64,000 bases of DNA from Bugulina stolonifera (lineage: Eukaryota > Bryozoa > Gymnolaemata > Cheilostomatida > Bugulidae). Below are positions 20,501 through 32,900 of the stretch, one piece after another. The DNA is taken from NCBI GenBank assembly GCA_935421135.1, contig OW285187.1, positions 33,916,818 to 33,980,817 of the forward strand. Direction: 5' to 3'. Below the pieces are notes generated by a model. That model was given only the letters and a program-made list of their open reading frames with translations. It made no database searches and was not told where the DNA came from. Position numbers and translations under genes: made by a program. Each line of letters begins with the position of its first letter. The first letter of the stretch is position 1.

Positions 20501-23500
20501 ATCTCTAATCAATGTCATTTGTTCATATGATCCTATTGGCTTCGGGGTACCTTACAACCACCTGATGATGACTGACACTAGGGAGCCACTGGTAGAGGTG
20601 GCTCTGCAGGTTATGTGTGTCTGTCTAGAGAATGACACAGATGTCCTCTCTGAGGAGGATTCAGAACAGGTGGTGAGTTTAATACTTGTGCGTCTTTGTA
20701 TCGCCTTTGGTCCGGATTTATTTGTGTTATATTCTCTGAAGCATTTTTCAAAATTATTTTTTCTCGCTGAGATTATTAGATTGCCTCAACTATTGTATCC
20801 AACATCTCAGTATATTGTATGATATCAAGCTGTTGAGCTTGTTGTATAAATGTTGTGATATACCACCATGTGCGATGCATGCTGTACATGCTTAGATGCA
20901 CCCATACATGTGGGTGTAAATTATACGCTTACATAAGTGTTTACAAATAAATGAATATACAGTGTTGTATGTTTTAGGAAACTGGATTCAGGAATCTGTT
21001 TGTAAACTATCTGTCTAGAATACACAGAGAAGAGGTAATGCTTGTGCATTGGCTGTTTATATCATGTACTACACCCTCTGCCACCTACACCCTCTGCCAC
21101 CTACACCCTCTGCCACCTACGCCCTCTGCCACTTACGCCCTCTGCCACCTACGCCCTCTGCCACCTACGCCCTCTGCCACCTACACCCTCTGCCACCTAC
21201 ACCCTCTGCCACCTACACCCTCTGCCACCTACACCCTCTGCCACCTACACCCTCTGCCACCTACACCCTCTGCCACCTACACCCTCTGCCACTTACACCC
21301 TCTGCCACCTACACCCTCTGCCACCTACACCCTCTGCCACCTACACCCTCTGCCGCCTACGCCCTCTGCTCCCTACGCCCTCTGCTCCCTACACCCTCTG
21401 CTACCTACGCCCTCTGCTCCCTACACCCTACTACACAAATCTAACCAATCTAACCACATGCCACAAATCTTGGCTCAGTTTCTCAAACAGAAACTTCGGA
21501 GTCATGAGAATTTTTATACAATTTGTTCATAATTATAATATATTTACATGTACAGCGTATGTATGTACTTTTTTAATGTAATTGAATGACTATGACCTGA
21601 TCCAACTGTTTAAGGACTTTGGGTTTATACTGCGAGGACTAACACGTCTGCTGAATAATCCACTCACGCAGACGTATCTACCTGGTTCATGTAAGAAAAT
21701 ACAGTTCTACCAGGAGATGCTTGTTATCTTCTGGAAGATGTGCGATATTAACAAGGTGGGTGTACATGTATTAAGTATGACCATAGTGTCCACTCTAGGT
21801 GTACATCTGTAGTATGACCATAGTGTCTACTCGAGGTGTAAATGTATTAGGTATGACCATAGTGTCCATTCTAGGTGTACATCATTCTGTAGAATGACCA
21901 TAGTGTCCACTCTAGGTATACATCTGTAGTATGACCATAGTGTCCACTCTAGGTGTACATCTGTAGTATGACCATAGTGTCCACTCTGGGTGTGCATCTG
22001 TAGAATGACCATAGTGTCCACTCGAGGTGTACATATATAGAATGACCATAGTATCTGCTGCACATGCAGGATGGGGAGGGCATGTTTGCCACAAATGCCT
22101 TTGTATCGCCGTCAGTTCTGATCTACATATTTGTGTTATATTCACTGAAACATTCTTTAAGATTATTTTTCTCGCTGAGATTATTAGAGCACCTGAAAGA
22201 ATAATACTGTGATACTAAGAATCCACAAGTACATGCGTATCATTGTAGTGTACAACTGTAGTTCTACTCTATAACACAGGTCTGTATAGAATGTACCTTA
22301 TTGTTTTATATTTACTTATTTACATTTTTGTAGACGTTTATGTTCTATGTGCTGAAGAGCAGTGATGTACTTGATGTGTTAGTTCCTATACTCTACCATT
22401 TGAATGATGCCCGGGCCGATCAGTGTAAGTAATGCAGTATATGTAGATATGTACATACAATTGTAGATAGATGTGTATATGTAGATGTACACATTAGTAT
22501 GTGTACACGTAGATGTACATAGACATGTGATATGTTTGAGTGATATCACTCTCCTGTAGATTAACGGAATACAAAGTGCATTATTATTTTTACTGTTTGC
22601 GCAACCTCAATATAAGTTTGTCATGTTATGTATGTGGAATGAGTACGTCTGTATATAACAGCAAGGATTGGTATGATGTATATGTATATCTGTGTATAAC
22701 AGCAAGGATTTGTATGGTGTATATGTATATCGTTGTATAACAGCAAGGATTGGTATGATGCATATGTATATCTGTGTATAACAGCAAGGATTGGTATGAT
22801 GTATATGTATATCTGTGTATAATAGAAAGGATTGGTAGGATGTATATGTATATCTGTGTATAACAGCAAGGATTGGTATGATGTATATGTATATCTGTGT
22901 ATAACAGCAAGGATTGGTAGGATGTATATGTATATCTGTGTATAACAGCAAGGATTGGTATGATGCACATTGGTGTCTTCATCATCTTGCTTCTCAGTGG
23001 AGAACGTAACTTTGGAGTCAGACTGAACAAGCCGTATGCTACCAGAGTTCCGATGGATATACCAGTCTTCTCAGGGACACACGCTGACCTCCTCATTGTG
23101 GTGAGTGATGACACTTCTTGAGCTTTTAGGATTTTTATTGTTAAGGTTATTTTATATGAACTACAGTCAGGCAGAGCTGGGTCCAAGCCGTAGTTTCAAC
23201 TTGAATTGCCGAAGCTCAAATTAACTTTAGGCTTACCTACTTACTGACTTGATTTGACCTGAACTGGAACAGTAAATGTTTAATGAAAACTAACACTGTA
23301 TGCTGTAACTGTACATTTACATACATGTGTACATTACATGCATGTGTACATTACATACATTACATACATGATTGTGTACATGTGGTTTCTTCTGTGTAGG
23401 TATTTCACAAGATCATAACTGCAGGACATCCAAAGCTTCAACCATTGTTTGACTGTCTACTGACTATAATAGTAAACGGTAGGTGAATAACATCTGATGT

Positions 23501-25864
23501 GAAGATGTAAACTGTACCCATGTACATGTGCATTGTTTTTGGCAGATATCATAATATAAAGCCCTCATAATCTGTAATTCCCTCTTACTGTTACATAATT
23601 AATATTAACTACTGGAAAGGATTAACTTGGGATTAATTGAATATTCATCTACTTATACTTTTTTTTAATAAGAACTATTAATTCCATGGCCGATTGTATA
23701 CTTGCCTGTTTATATGTTTGTATCAAATAGCCATAAGCAGCCCTGGATTTCATTTCTCTCTGTTAAAGTTGAAATAATTTAAACCTTGGTCTGTTTAATA
23801 ATACGCAAACATGTATATAGCCCTAGATAGCCTGTGGTTTGCTCTAATATATAATTATAGCTTCTGGTCTGTACTGTAGTCTCACCCTACCTCAAGACAC
23901 TCTGTATGGTGTCGAGTGCCAAGTTACTTCACTTGCTGGAAGCCTTCAGCACTCCCTGGTTCCTATATGTCAAGTCAACCAACCATCACCATGTATTCTT
24001 CCTTCTTGAGGTGTTCAACAACATTATACAGTATCAGTTTGATGGTAGGTAACAACATCATTGTAGTACCAGTACTAACTTGGTGCTGTTGAACTAGAAT
24101 GTTCCTTTTTAGACATTTTATTTCAAAATATTTGAGATATTATTATTGCGCTATTCATCATTCAAATTTTATGTGAGATGAGTTTCTAAAATTTGTGCAT
24201 CTCGTCTTCATAGTAGTTCTAAACATACTTCATACTGCGAGACAAAAGTTCATATAAGTATGATTCAACTGGTATATTAAGAGGTGCATAATAATCTGTT
24301 AAATACGTATGTGTTACCAGGTAATAGCAATCTCATCTACCAGCTAATAAGGAAGAGAGCTGCCTTCCACCAGCTAGCCAACCTCTCTACAGACCAGACA
24401 ACTATAAATAGAGTCTTGGCTAAAAGAGGTAAGAAGTTGCATTCTCCAAGTTTCAGCACAGAATCTCCATCTGAGGAATCTTCGGCAGTTCCTGCTGACC
24501 CCAAGGACGTGGGTGGTCTCAAGGCATCTCTAGCAGCAACCCCTGGTACTATGCATAACTCATACAACCTCACTATGATCAGATACAAACCTCATGTTTA
24601 CAGTTAGAAGTTATCTGCTCCACATTTATTGTCTCCAAGAGGAAGCAACTTCTGTTTGTTACATGTACATGTACATGTACATGTATGAATTCCAATATAT
24701 TATGGTAATGTGATGTTTAGACAGCAACCTTATATAACGGATGCTGCGTAATATCATTTAATTGAAGGTATTACCAACATGACTGAGCAGCACACAGCTG
24801 GAGTTGAACCAAATGGTGCCGGAGATGATGGTGTTATGAATCTAAGTAGAAAAGCTGCTGAACTCTCATTGCAGGTATATTGTTTGTAGCTCAGTTTACG
24901 TACCCTAGATATAATGTATTGTACTATTTAGTATGAGTATGTACCTTGTGTACAAGGTAGCATTAGGGAGTTTACCAGTTAGGATATCTGTACTGTCGTA
25001 ACCTTCCGTTTACTAACTAGGTAATCATGTATTCTTACTTACTAGGAGGGTATAGCTCGAGTACCAAGCATGATTGAGCCACAATCATCTGCACACTTCT
25101 CCCCTACCACTGAATGGGTAATGTCATGGAAACAGAAGCTACCTCTACAGACAATCATGAGACTGCTACAGGTGCTTGTACCACAGGTTGAGAAGATATG
25201 CATAGACAAGTAAGATGTTACCATATAATAGTATGTGCATAGACTGTAAGATGTTACCATGTAATAGTACAATGTATGTGTATAGACAAGTAAGATGTTA
25301 CCATGTAATAGTACAATGTATGTGTATAGACAAGTAAGATGTTACCATGTAATAGTATGTGTATAGACTTTGAGATGTTACCATGTAATAGTAATGTATA
25401 GACTGTAAGATGTTGTCATGTAGTACATGTAGTATATTATGTAGCCTATAGACAAGTAAGATGTTACCATGTAATAGTATATGTAATAGACAAGTAAAAT
25501 ATAAGGGCTGTCTTCAAATTTCAAGGAATTTAACAGACGAAGGTGAAATCCTCAAGTTTCTCCAACACGGCACTCTGGTTGGTTTACTGCCCGTACCCCA
25601 TCCTATACTTATACGGAAATATCAGGCTAACAGCGGTACGACTATGTGGTTTAGAACCTACATGTGGGGCATCATATATCTTCGGTAAGTCCATAACTAC
25701 TGTCATTGTTATGTGAACGGGGAGAGAGAAACTGCTTATCATCGGTGGCTTATGTTTACCCACGTGAGCAGAACCACAACAATCTGTTTGGATGTTTCAG
25801 AAACGTGGACCCACCAATATGGTATGATACTGAGGTGAAACTGTTTGAAATACAGAAGGCTTGA
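17511..25864 (+). CDS. HID1: HID1 domain-containing protein
   Basis: Homologue of HID-1, a peripheral membrane protein of the trans-Golgi needed for sorting of secretory (dense-core) vesicles. Exons: 17511-17576, 18736-18831, 18944-19061, 19201-19358, 19609-19662, 19774-19942, 20264-20318, 20480-20672, 20978-21034, 21615-21755, 22334-22424, 22949-23100, 23400-23478, 23880-24044, 24321-24545, 24768-24874, 25046-25209, 25526-25684, 25801-25864: 2313 bases, 770 residues (human about 788). The N-terminus MGNADSKLNFRKAVIEL keeps the Gly2 myristoylation site; an in-frame TAA lies 15 bases upstream. Family blocks: SVQDVFALIPAAE, IPYIFEDVDW, DLLFCPDFTVQ, SCEYIWAAGVGFA, FVNYLSRIHREE, SGERNFGVRLNKPYA, VPMDIPVFSGTHADLLIVVF, HVFFLLEVFNNIIQYQFDGN, LPLQTIMRLLQVLVPQVEKI, TLVGLLPVPHPILIRKYQA, MWFRTYMWG, LFEIQKA-stop. 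A polar Ser/Pro-rich linker (about residues 570-650) is family-typical. Several introns carry minisatellites, two of which include splice sites. Confidence 0.97.
17751..18224 (-). other. Possible small nested minus-strand gene or exon in HID1 intron 1
   Basis: On the minus strand 18224-18059 reads from ATG as a protein-like, repeat-free 55-residue stretch (starts MRNNYLVVDLG, then Pro/Gln/Asn, ends TTTTYYVQL) followed by a good donor GTGAGTCC. It is more GC-rich than the AT-rich sequence around it. A possible last exon in matching phase follows an AG near 17780 and would end after eight residues at a TAG. I do not recognise the protein. It may be a chance ORF. Confidence 0.25.
20013..20138. 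repeat. Two adjacent perfect inverted repeats in HID1 intron 6
   Basis: First hairpin: 40-base arms 20013-20052 and 20056-20095 with a 3-base loop. Second: 21-base arms 20096-20116 and 20118-20138 with a 1-base loop. Both are perfect and touch each other. They lie between exons 19774-19942 and 20264-20318. Confidence 0.95.
20690..20790 (+). repeat. Dispersed element, copy A, in HID1 intron 8
   Basis: About 95 bases from TCTTTGTATCGCC to CGCTGAGATTATTAGA resemble 22098-22190 at roughly 80% by eye. It starts about 18 bases after the exon 8 donor. Origin unknown. Confidence 0.7.
21066..21430 (+). repeat. 16-bp minisatellite in HID1 intron 9
   Basis: About 22 copies of CCCTCTGCCACCTACA, with a variant run (GCTCCCTACG) at the right end. 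The 16-base unit leaves all three plus-strand frames open, giving Pro/Thr/Leu-rich shadow ORFs. It begins about 30 bases after the donor at 21035 and does not contain a copy of it. Confidence 0.95.
21765..22060 (+). repeat. 37-bp minisatellite starting in the donor region of HID1 exon 10
   Basis: About seven copies of a unit like GTATGACCATAGTGTCCACT plus CTAGGTGTACATCTGTA. The first copy begins within the intron start (exon end at 21755, GTGGGTGTACATG), and later units carry AGGTGTACAT, a partial likeness of the donor. Confidence 0.85.
22098..22190 (+). repeat. Dispersed element, copy B, in HID1 intron 10
   Basis: Partner of 20690-20790; shares TTTGTGTTATATTC, ATTCTTTAAGATTATTTTTC and CTCGCTGAGATTATTAGA. 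Same orientation, about 1.4 kb away. Confidence 0.7.
22620..22965 (+). repeat. 41-bp tandem repeat spanning the splice acceptor of HID1 exon 12
   Basis: Eight copies with an exact 41-base period. Each contains TATAACAG (AATAGA-type variant in copy 5) followed by CAAGGATTGGTATGATG, the acceptor and the first 17 bases of the exon. Acceptor AGs end at 22661, 22702, 22743, 22784, 22825, 22866, 22907 and 22948; only the last leads into the conserved MHIGVF sequence. From any upstream AG the frame meets a TAA within about 13 codons. Confidence 0.95.
25203..25500 (+). repeat. About 44-bp tandem repeat spanning the donor of HID1 exon 17
   Basis: Units contain GACAAGTAAGATGTTACCAT, the last exon bases (GACAA) and the donor GTAAGATG. 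The working donor follows 25209; equivalent intact sites follow 25289, 25333 and 25455, and diverged ones (GACTGTAAG, GACTTTGAG, GACAAGTAAAA) lie between and after them. The choice of 25209 restores the family sequence CIDK-NLTDEGEIL. Confidence 0.88.
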
Positions 25865-26983
25865 GTAATCTGTATGTTAGAGGAACCATTACCAATGCTA
25901 CACAAATCTCTATGATAATAGGATATTACACAGTATTGAAACCTCTGTGGGGTTACAGGTGAATATCTCTTCCCTTCTTTTATCTAAGTTATACAACTTA
26001 TCTACGGTGTAACTTCCTTCCATTAACAATAGAATTAGTTTAGTCTCAGTGCAAACAACAATAAGGAGTTTCCACTCTTAATTTTTCTTGACCTTTTTAT
26101 GTTGGTACTAAACCCATGAATTTTATCCCCATCTCTAAAAATCTAATATATTACATACATAATAATATATTACACAATACTTGTACGAGTATAAAGATTT
26201 GCTGTATTTATTACTCACTGAATGATACTTTCTATTCTATATGTATTCTTATGTTCGTACACTAACAGTGTACCTGCTTTTTACTTCTCATGGATAAATG
26301 TTGTATGTTATTATTGATACCAACATACATGTAATTATTTTATAGCGCAATATAATTACTTGTACACACATAATTGATATATAATAATAATAATAATAAT
26401 AATATATACAATACATTATTAATATACGCTGTACATGTATTATGTATGTTGTAAAAGCGACTTTTAGGGAAGTTTATTACTTGTTGTTATGATTATTACA
26501 TGAATACAATAATGGTAGCTCCTACTCCTGCTGAAATAAAACTACCAATTTGACCGTAAGAGTTGCCTTCCCTTTATCTGTAAACTCCAAAATATACAAT
26601 AGTGAACCACTATGTGATCTCACCACTAGTGATGGGAGGGTGGGGATGATTTTGGACAGGAGAGCCCATCCCCTATTCATGGTAAACTTTCTGGGTTATA
26701 TTCAGATAATAGTCTGAATACAAAGCTCAGTTTATTAAAAAAAGAGTAGAAAATATTCTATGGAAGTTAAATCTAGCATACACTACACACTGAATAAGTA
26801 CCATTGACCACAACTGCTGCTATATTCTAATAGAAAAAAAGTTAAGATAGAAGTAAACCTAAAAATGGTTGAAATTGGACGGTTGGTTGAGATTAAATAA
26901 CAGCTGATAGATATGAAATATGGTACTAACGCATGCTGCATGGACTAGCGAAGTCACAGGATATGATGTCATAGAGTGGATAG
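25865..26983. other. Convergent intergenic region between HID1 and CEP131
   Basis: 3' UTRs of both genes; AT-rich with an (ATA)n microsatellite near 26380-26405. No further coding sequence recognised. Confidence 0.6.
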
Positions 26984-29900
26984 TTACTTCTTTCCACCAT
27001 TCAACAACTGCTTTCTCTGCTGTTCAAGTAGGCTCTCCAGATGGTCTGCTCTCTTCAAAGCTGCCTGGTACTGCTGTTTGACCTGGCTAACCACTTCCTC
27101 TTTCTTAGCTATAGCTTGCTTCACCCTGTAGAAGAATATATCATGTGGATACAAAGCTGTGGCTTGCTTCACCATGTGGTAGAATATAGCATGTGAATTC
27201 ACTGAAGGATAAATACATAAACATATACATGTGTGATGCACTTACCGTGTGTGTACTGCATCCATTTCCTCCTGTTTTGCTTTATTCACTAGTTCCACTT
27301 CCTGTTTCATCCTTTCTATTTCCAACTTATGGCGAGATATTTGCTCAGCCATTTCCTGTTTGACTCTTTTGTTCTCTTCATCAGTAGCTACTAGTTTATC
27401 AGCAAACTCTTGTCGAACCACATCCTGTACGTGATCCCGCTCTTTGTGCAACTTCTCAGACAGCTAAATGCAAACAAGACTTCACTTTGTTCTATGAGCC
27501 AGCTACTGTACTATAGTGAAAACTCTCATTTACCCAGCTAAGCTGCTAAACCCCATCAATATGCATAGAGACCATCCATTAGTTTCTAGCTGAACAGGAT
27601 TTGAATTCTATTAGTTTACCATATTAACCATTATTCATGTTTTGTTGATAAGGTCTTAATAAATGGAATTAATGTCAGTACTGATGTTACGGATATCAGT
27701 TAAACTCACTCGTTTGATGTCGTCCACTTCCTGTTCCTTCTGTCTATTGAGAACTTTCAATCGCTCTTGCTCCCCCTTGGCTTCCAACAGCTCCGCCTTC
27801 ATTTGGTTGTACTTTTCTATAGCTTGCCTCTCTGATCGTTCAAGCTCGTCCAGCTCAGTCTCGTATTTCTCTCGAATACGTCTGCAATACAATAGCAATT
27901 ATACTATGAAATAGAGACTGATGTTGATGCTCTAACCAGCTATGTAGCTATGTTGGTATGTGTAATGTAATAAATTCAAAATGGCCAAAGCTTACTTGAT
28001 TCTATTTTCAGCAGCTCTTTCACACTCTTCTCTAGCCTGCACTCCATCATCCTCCAGCCTGTTGATCACCAGCTCAATCTCCTTATCTCTCTCTGCCTTT
28101 ACATTATCCTTTAGTTCTCTTTCCTTTGCAAGCAGCCACGCCTCCTGCTTCTTCATATAGTTCTGCTCCCAAGCCTCCTTTTCAACACTCAGCCTCTCTT
28201 TAACTTCATTGAGTTCAGCCTGTGTAGTATTAACTGTACTAGTAAACTTATCATTGGCTAACAAACTCATGGCATGAATGTTTGTACTCACATGTATTCG
28301 GAGTCGACAAACCACCCGCTGAACCAAATCAGTTATAACCATCCATAACAGTTTGTGTTTAGACTATAGAGCATAAATCCATATTCTACACTTACATGTA
28401 CCAGGCATCACTAAGAGCTGCTGAATTTGATACCAGGCAATAATGACATTGGTTTAACATAGAATAGTAAACCTCGGAGGTTTGCTGAGAAAGTAAACGC
28501 ACCTCATGCCTATACTCCTTGGAGTAAACCCACCAATGTCTACATTTCACAGAGTAAACCCACCAATGTCTACGTTCCACAGAGTAAACCCACCAATGTC
28601 TACATTTCACAGTGTAAACCTACCTCCTGTCTACGTTTCACAGAGTAAACCCACCTCATGTCTACATTTCACAGAGTAAACCCACCAATGTCTACGTTTC
28701 ACAGAGTAAACCCACCTCATGTCTACATTTCACAGAGTAAACCCACCAATGTCTACGTTTCACAGAGTACACCCACCAATGTCTACGTTTCACAGAGTAA
28801 ACCCACCAGTGTCTACATTTTACAGAGTAAACCCACCAATGTCTACGTTCCACAGAGTAAACCCACCAATGTCTACATTTCACAGTGTAAACCTACCTCC
28901 TGTCTACGTTTCACAGAGTAAACCCACCTCATGTCTACATTTCACAGAGTAAACCCACCAATGTCTACGTTTCACAGAGTAAACCCACCTCATGTCTACA
29001 TTTCACAGAGTAAACCCACCAATGTCTACGTTTCACAGAGTACACCCACCAATGTCTACGTTTCACAGAGTAAACCCACCAGTGTCTACATTTTACAGAG
29101 TAAACCCACCAGTGTCTACATTTCACAGTGTAAACCCACCTCATGTCTACGTTTCACAGAGTAAACCCACCAATGTCTACGTTTCACAGAGTAAACCTAC
29201 CAGTGTCTACATTTCACAGAGTAAACCTACCAGTGTCTACATTTCACAGAGTAAACCCACCAGTGTCTACGTTTCACAGAGTAAACCCACCAATGCCTAC
29301 GTTTCACAGAGTAAACCCACCTCCTGCCTACGTTTCACAGAGTAAACCCACCTCATGTCTACGCTCTTGTTCCTCTCGCGCCTTCTCGTACTCTCTCCGC
29401 ATAACTTCTCCGCTGCTGGTGTGCGACTCCTCCAGCTGTCTCTGTAACTTGTCCATTTCCTGTCTTTGGCGACTGGCCTGCTGTGACAACCTCTCTTTCT
29501 CATCTTGAATTTCCTGGTAAAGCCGTCGCCTTGCCTGCTGATAAGCCTCTTCTTCTGCTTGCAACTGCTTCTCATACCTGAAGTTGAAGTATAATATTGG
29601 CCTATTAGATCCGACCTGTGATGTATGCACCGTGCTGCGATGTGAAGTTATATAGCTAAGCAGTACAATGTACAAATACTGCTGTACAGAACATATACGA
29701 CCATTTCAATTTATATCGTTGAATATTTTGTCACTCGAGTTTCATTGTGAAATGAGACAGAGATGAGTAGACATACCTCTGAGCCGCCAATTCTCTCTCT
29801 CGCTGACACGCAGTCTCTTTCTCTCTAGCTAGCTGATCTCTTAGCTCTTCAGTCATACTGACATAACGTTGACCAGCCCTCTCGTCCGACTGCAGTAGTT

Positions 29901-32900
29901 CTGCTTCGTGTATACTCTTTAGCTTCTTCAGTTCACTCTTGTGTTTACCTATCAGCCTTTGTATCTCAGGCTCTAAACCCTTCACTGTTAGATCCTACAT
30001 ATACAGCACATACAGTGAGAGGCTGGCAGTACGTTGTCAAATTGTAATAATAAAAGTATGTGTAACCCAGAATTGCTAATGTGAAACTAGATTCAATATT
30101 GTGTATATTATTCATCAGTTAGTGACAGAGTGCTAACTAATGACAAATAGTACCATACACATGTACCTTAATCTTCTTGGTCTTTTCCTCGATCCACCTC
30201 TCTCTCTTCACTTTCTCCTGGGTAGTTATCATTTCCTTCACCTTTGCCAGCTCTCTGTCATGGCTGTGGAAAGGAACATAGTCGACAGTTTTAATCTGCA
30301 GTATATTGATAAGGTCTACTTTATCTGACATGACTGTGTAAGCTTTGTTGCAATTAATAAACTCAAACATACATTATGTAATAACCCCGCAAAGGAAGAT
30401 GGAAGCTTTTTACAACAGAGAGTAACTCACGTTTCTTGCATTTGTTTTATTTTATCCGAGTATTTCTTGTCAACTTGCTTAAGTTCGGTGACTAGTTTTT
30501 CGCACTTCTCACTGAGCGACTTTTTGTCGTCTATGAGCTGATCTATAAAGTTTAGATGTCTTTGCACGGTTTCTTCATACTCATTCTTCTGAACGTCTAG
30601 CCTCTTACTCATCTCCTTCTCTGTTTCCCGAGCATGTCTTATAGTCAGCTCACGCTGCTGATTCTAGAACATTGAAAGAACAGGGATTTCTACTCCGTCA
30701 CACAAGATTATCAAAACACGGGCATATATTGTTAACCAGTGAATACATTTCAATACCATGATGCCAATTAGCAATGTTCTTTGCAAAGTAACCATTTTAC
30801 CCAGTATGCTCAGAACGATACACACTGGGACCCAGGCTAATCTTTATTTTTGTAGTGTTGTATATGCCTTCGATTTTAGGTTCCATCAGACTGTAGTGAA
30901 ACAAACGCATTTATTGCAGATAAACCAAATAATTCACCCTTATCCTTGCTATCATTCATTAGGCTTGGATACATTTGATTCTCTTGTAGATGGTGTATAA
31001 AGTAGGGCAAGTCAGTTTGTTCCCATTGTAACTTGTAGAAAATCATGAAGTTTTAACGCTATGGACGTAATATACAGAACACTGACTGAGATAACTTGAT
31101 TTAGTTAAAGCTGTATCTCCTCCCTCCCATTTGATAAAGTATAAGTAGAATTTTGGTTATGAACACATGCCAATATGCATATACATATACGTAATTATAA
31201 TATCTAATATATAATGTACATAATGTATAACATATCGAATATCGACATACCAGAGCCTTCTGTAGCATCTGAACAGACCGGGCTTTCTCTTCAATCTGCA
31301 GACGTTGTTTCAGGACGGTATTTGTAACTTCACTAGCTGCTGCCGACGCCTGTTCCATGCTCTCCAATTCCTCAGCTGATGGCACCAGCAGACCAGGTAG
31401 ATCTCTGTTAGAACTATACTGTTCCATACGCTCCAACCCCTACAAGGATTAGCAGTTACCTGTGCGTCTCTCTGCTGTAACTATTAAACAGTTAACAGTT
31501 AAAATTGAATCAACAACATTAAAGGTCACATTACTCATTCAGAACACACTGAGATCAGCATATTTATATGTATTTATACACGCACACAGTGCAGGTAATG
31601 TGAGTAATGGGCTAGTAAAAGTAAATGTAGAATGGTGACTTCAGTCTGAAAGTCAGTTGGTTGACCCACTATGGTTGGTGCATAAACACATCTGGTGCAC
31701 ACATCAAGGTATAACCAGTTGTTAGCTTATATTAGTGTTACATTAGTCCAGTCTGTAAGTGTTATCGATGCTCACAGCAGAATATGAGTGCATAAGCAGG
31801 CAGTACCTGGTCTATCTCATCTAGTCTGTCTCCAGTCTCGACCTCGTCCAAGAATGAGAGAATATTCTTTAGTTTAGAATCAGTCAGAGCCTGCTTCCCA
31901 TGCTGCTCCAGTGAGGCTACTGTCAGCTTCTTAGAGCTCGACTCACTGCCATTACTATCTTCTGCACCTAAGAATACGTTATATAATACCGTAGCTAACT
32001 TCATAAGGCAATACGTGATAAAGCATTTATAACTTTGCATGAAAATACATTAATTTATAATTAATAAGTATTTCAAGAGTTGTTCTACAAAGGAAGTATC
32101 AATATTATAGCACATTACAGTACTTAGTATACGGTATACAGTCTAAGATGAGCTATACGTCACCTTGGTCCACAGTCTAACACTGGCTATAGCTCACCTT
32201 GGTCCACAGTCTAACACTGGCTATACCTTACCTTGGTCCACTAGCTATACCTTACCTTAGTCCACAGTCTAACACTATCTATACCTTACCTTGGTCCACA
32301 GTCTAACACTAGCTATACCTTACCTTGGTCCACAGTCTAACACTAGCTATATCTTACCTTGGTCCACAGTCCACGCATTGAACTTTCTCTCTGGTGGTGG
32401 AGGGAGTTGTTCGTCTTCCTCCAGCAGCTTGAGTGTGCTCATGAGATCATCCAGGGTAGTACGAGTGCCGGCATGGCTCGGGGAGGTAGGAGCTACATTA
32501 TTGACTTCCACATTCTGTGAGATCGACACCTGATACACAGAATATACATCTCACACGAGAAATAGTGATTGGACTATTTGCCATCCCACATAAAATCCTC
32601 ACAAGTCATAAACAGAACCAATGTCTGGAAAATACAGTCAATACATTGCATGTACATGTATATGGATACAGTAAAGCATATAACCACCTGAAGGGGTGTG
32701 CTAGCTACTCCTGTATCCCCATTTCCTGTGTGAAAGGTGGCCAAACCTTCCATGGACTGTCTAGTCAAGGGAACATTCTGTCTGGGAGAGGAGACATTCT
32801 GTCTGGGAGAGTTAACTTTAGGTGAATTAGACTGTTTCTTAGCCCTCTGTGCAACAGATTTGGTCACATACTTCTTACCTCCCACCTTACCAGATGACTT

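Noticed and set aside
21038..21581. Long Pro/Thr/Leu/Cys-rich ORFs of 130-179 codons in three overlapping frames
   Set aside because: Products of the 16-bp minisatellite, whose unit contains no stop in any frame; they lie wholly inside a HID1 intron.
22607..23186. Minus-strand ORFs with repeated NPCCYTQIYIY
   Set aside because: Antisense shadows of the 41-bp array; the strand with conserved protein is plus.
28392..29345. ORFs with repeated FHRVNPPMST or RHWWVYSV
   Set aside because: Frames through the 30/31-bp array; the exon they join ends at 29352.
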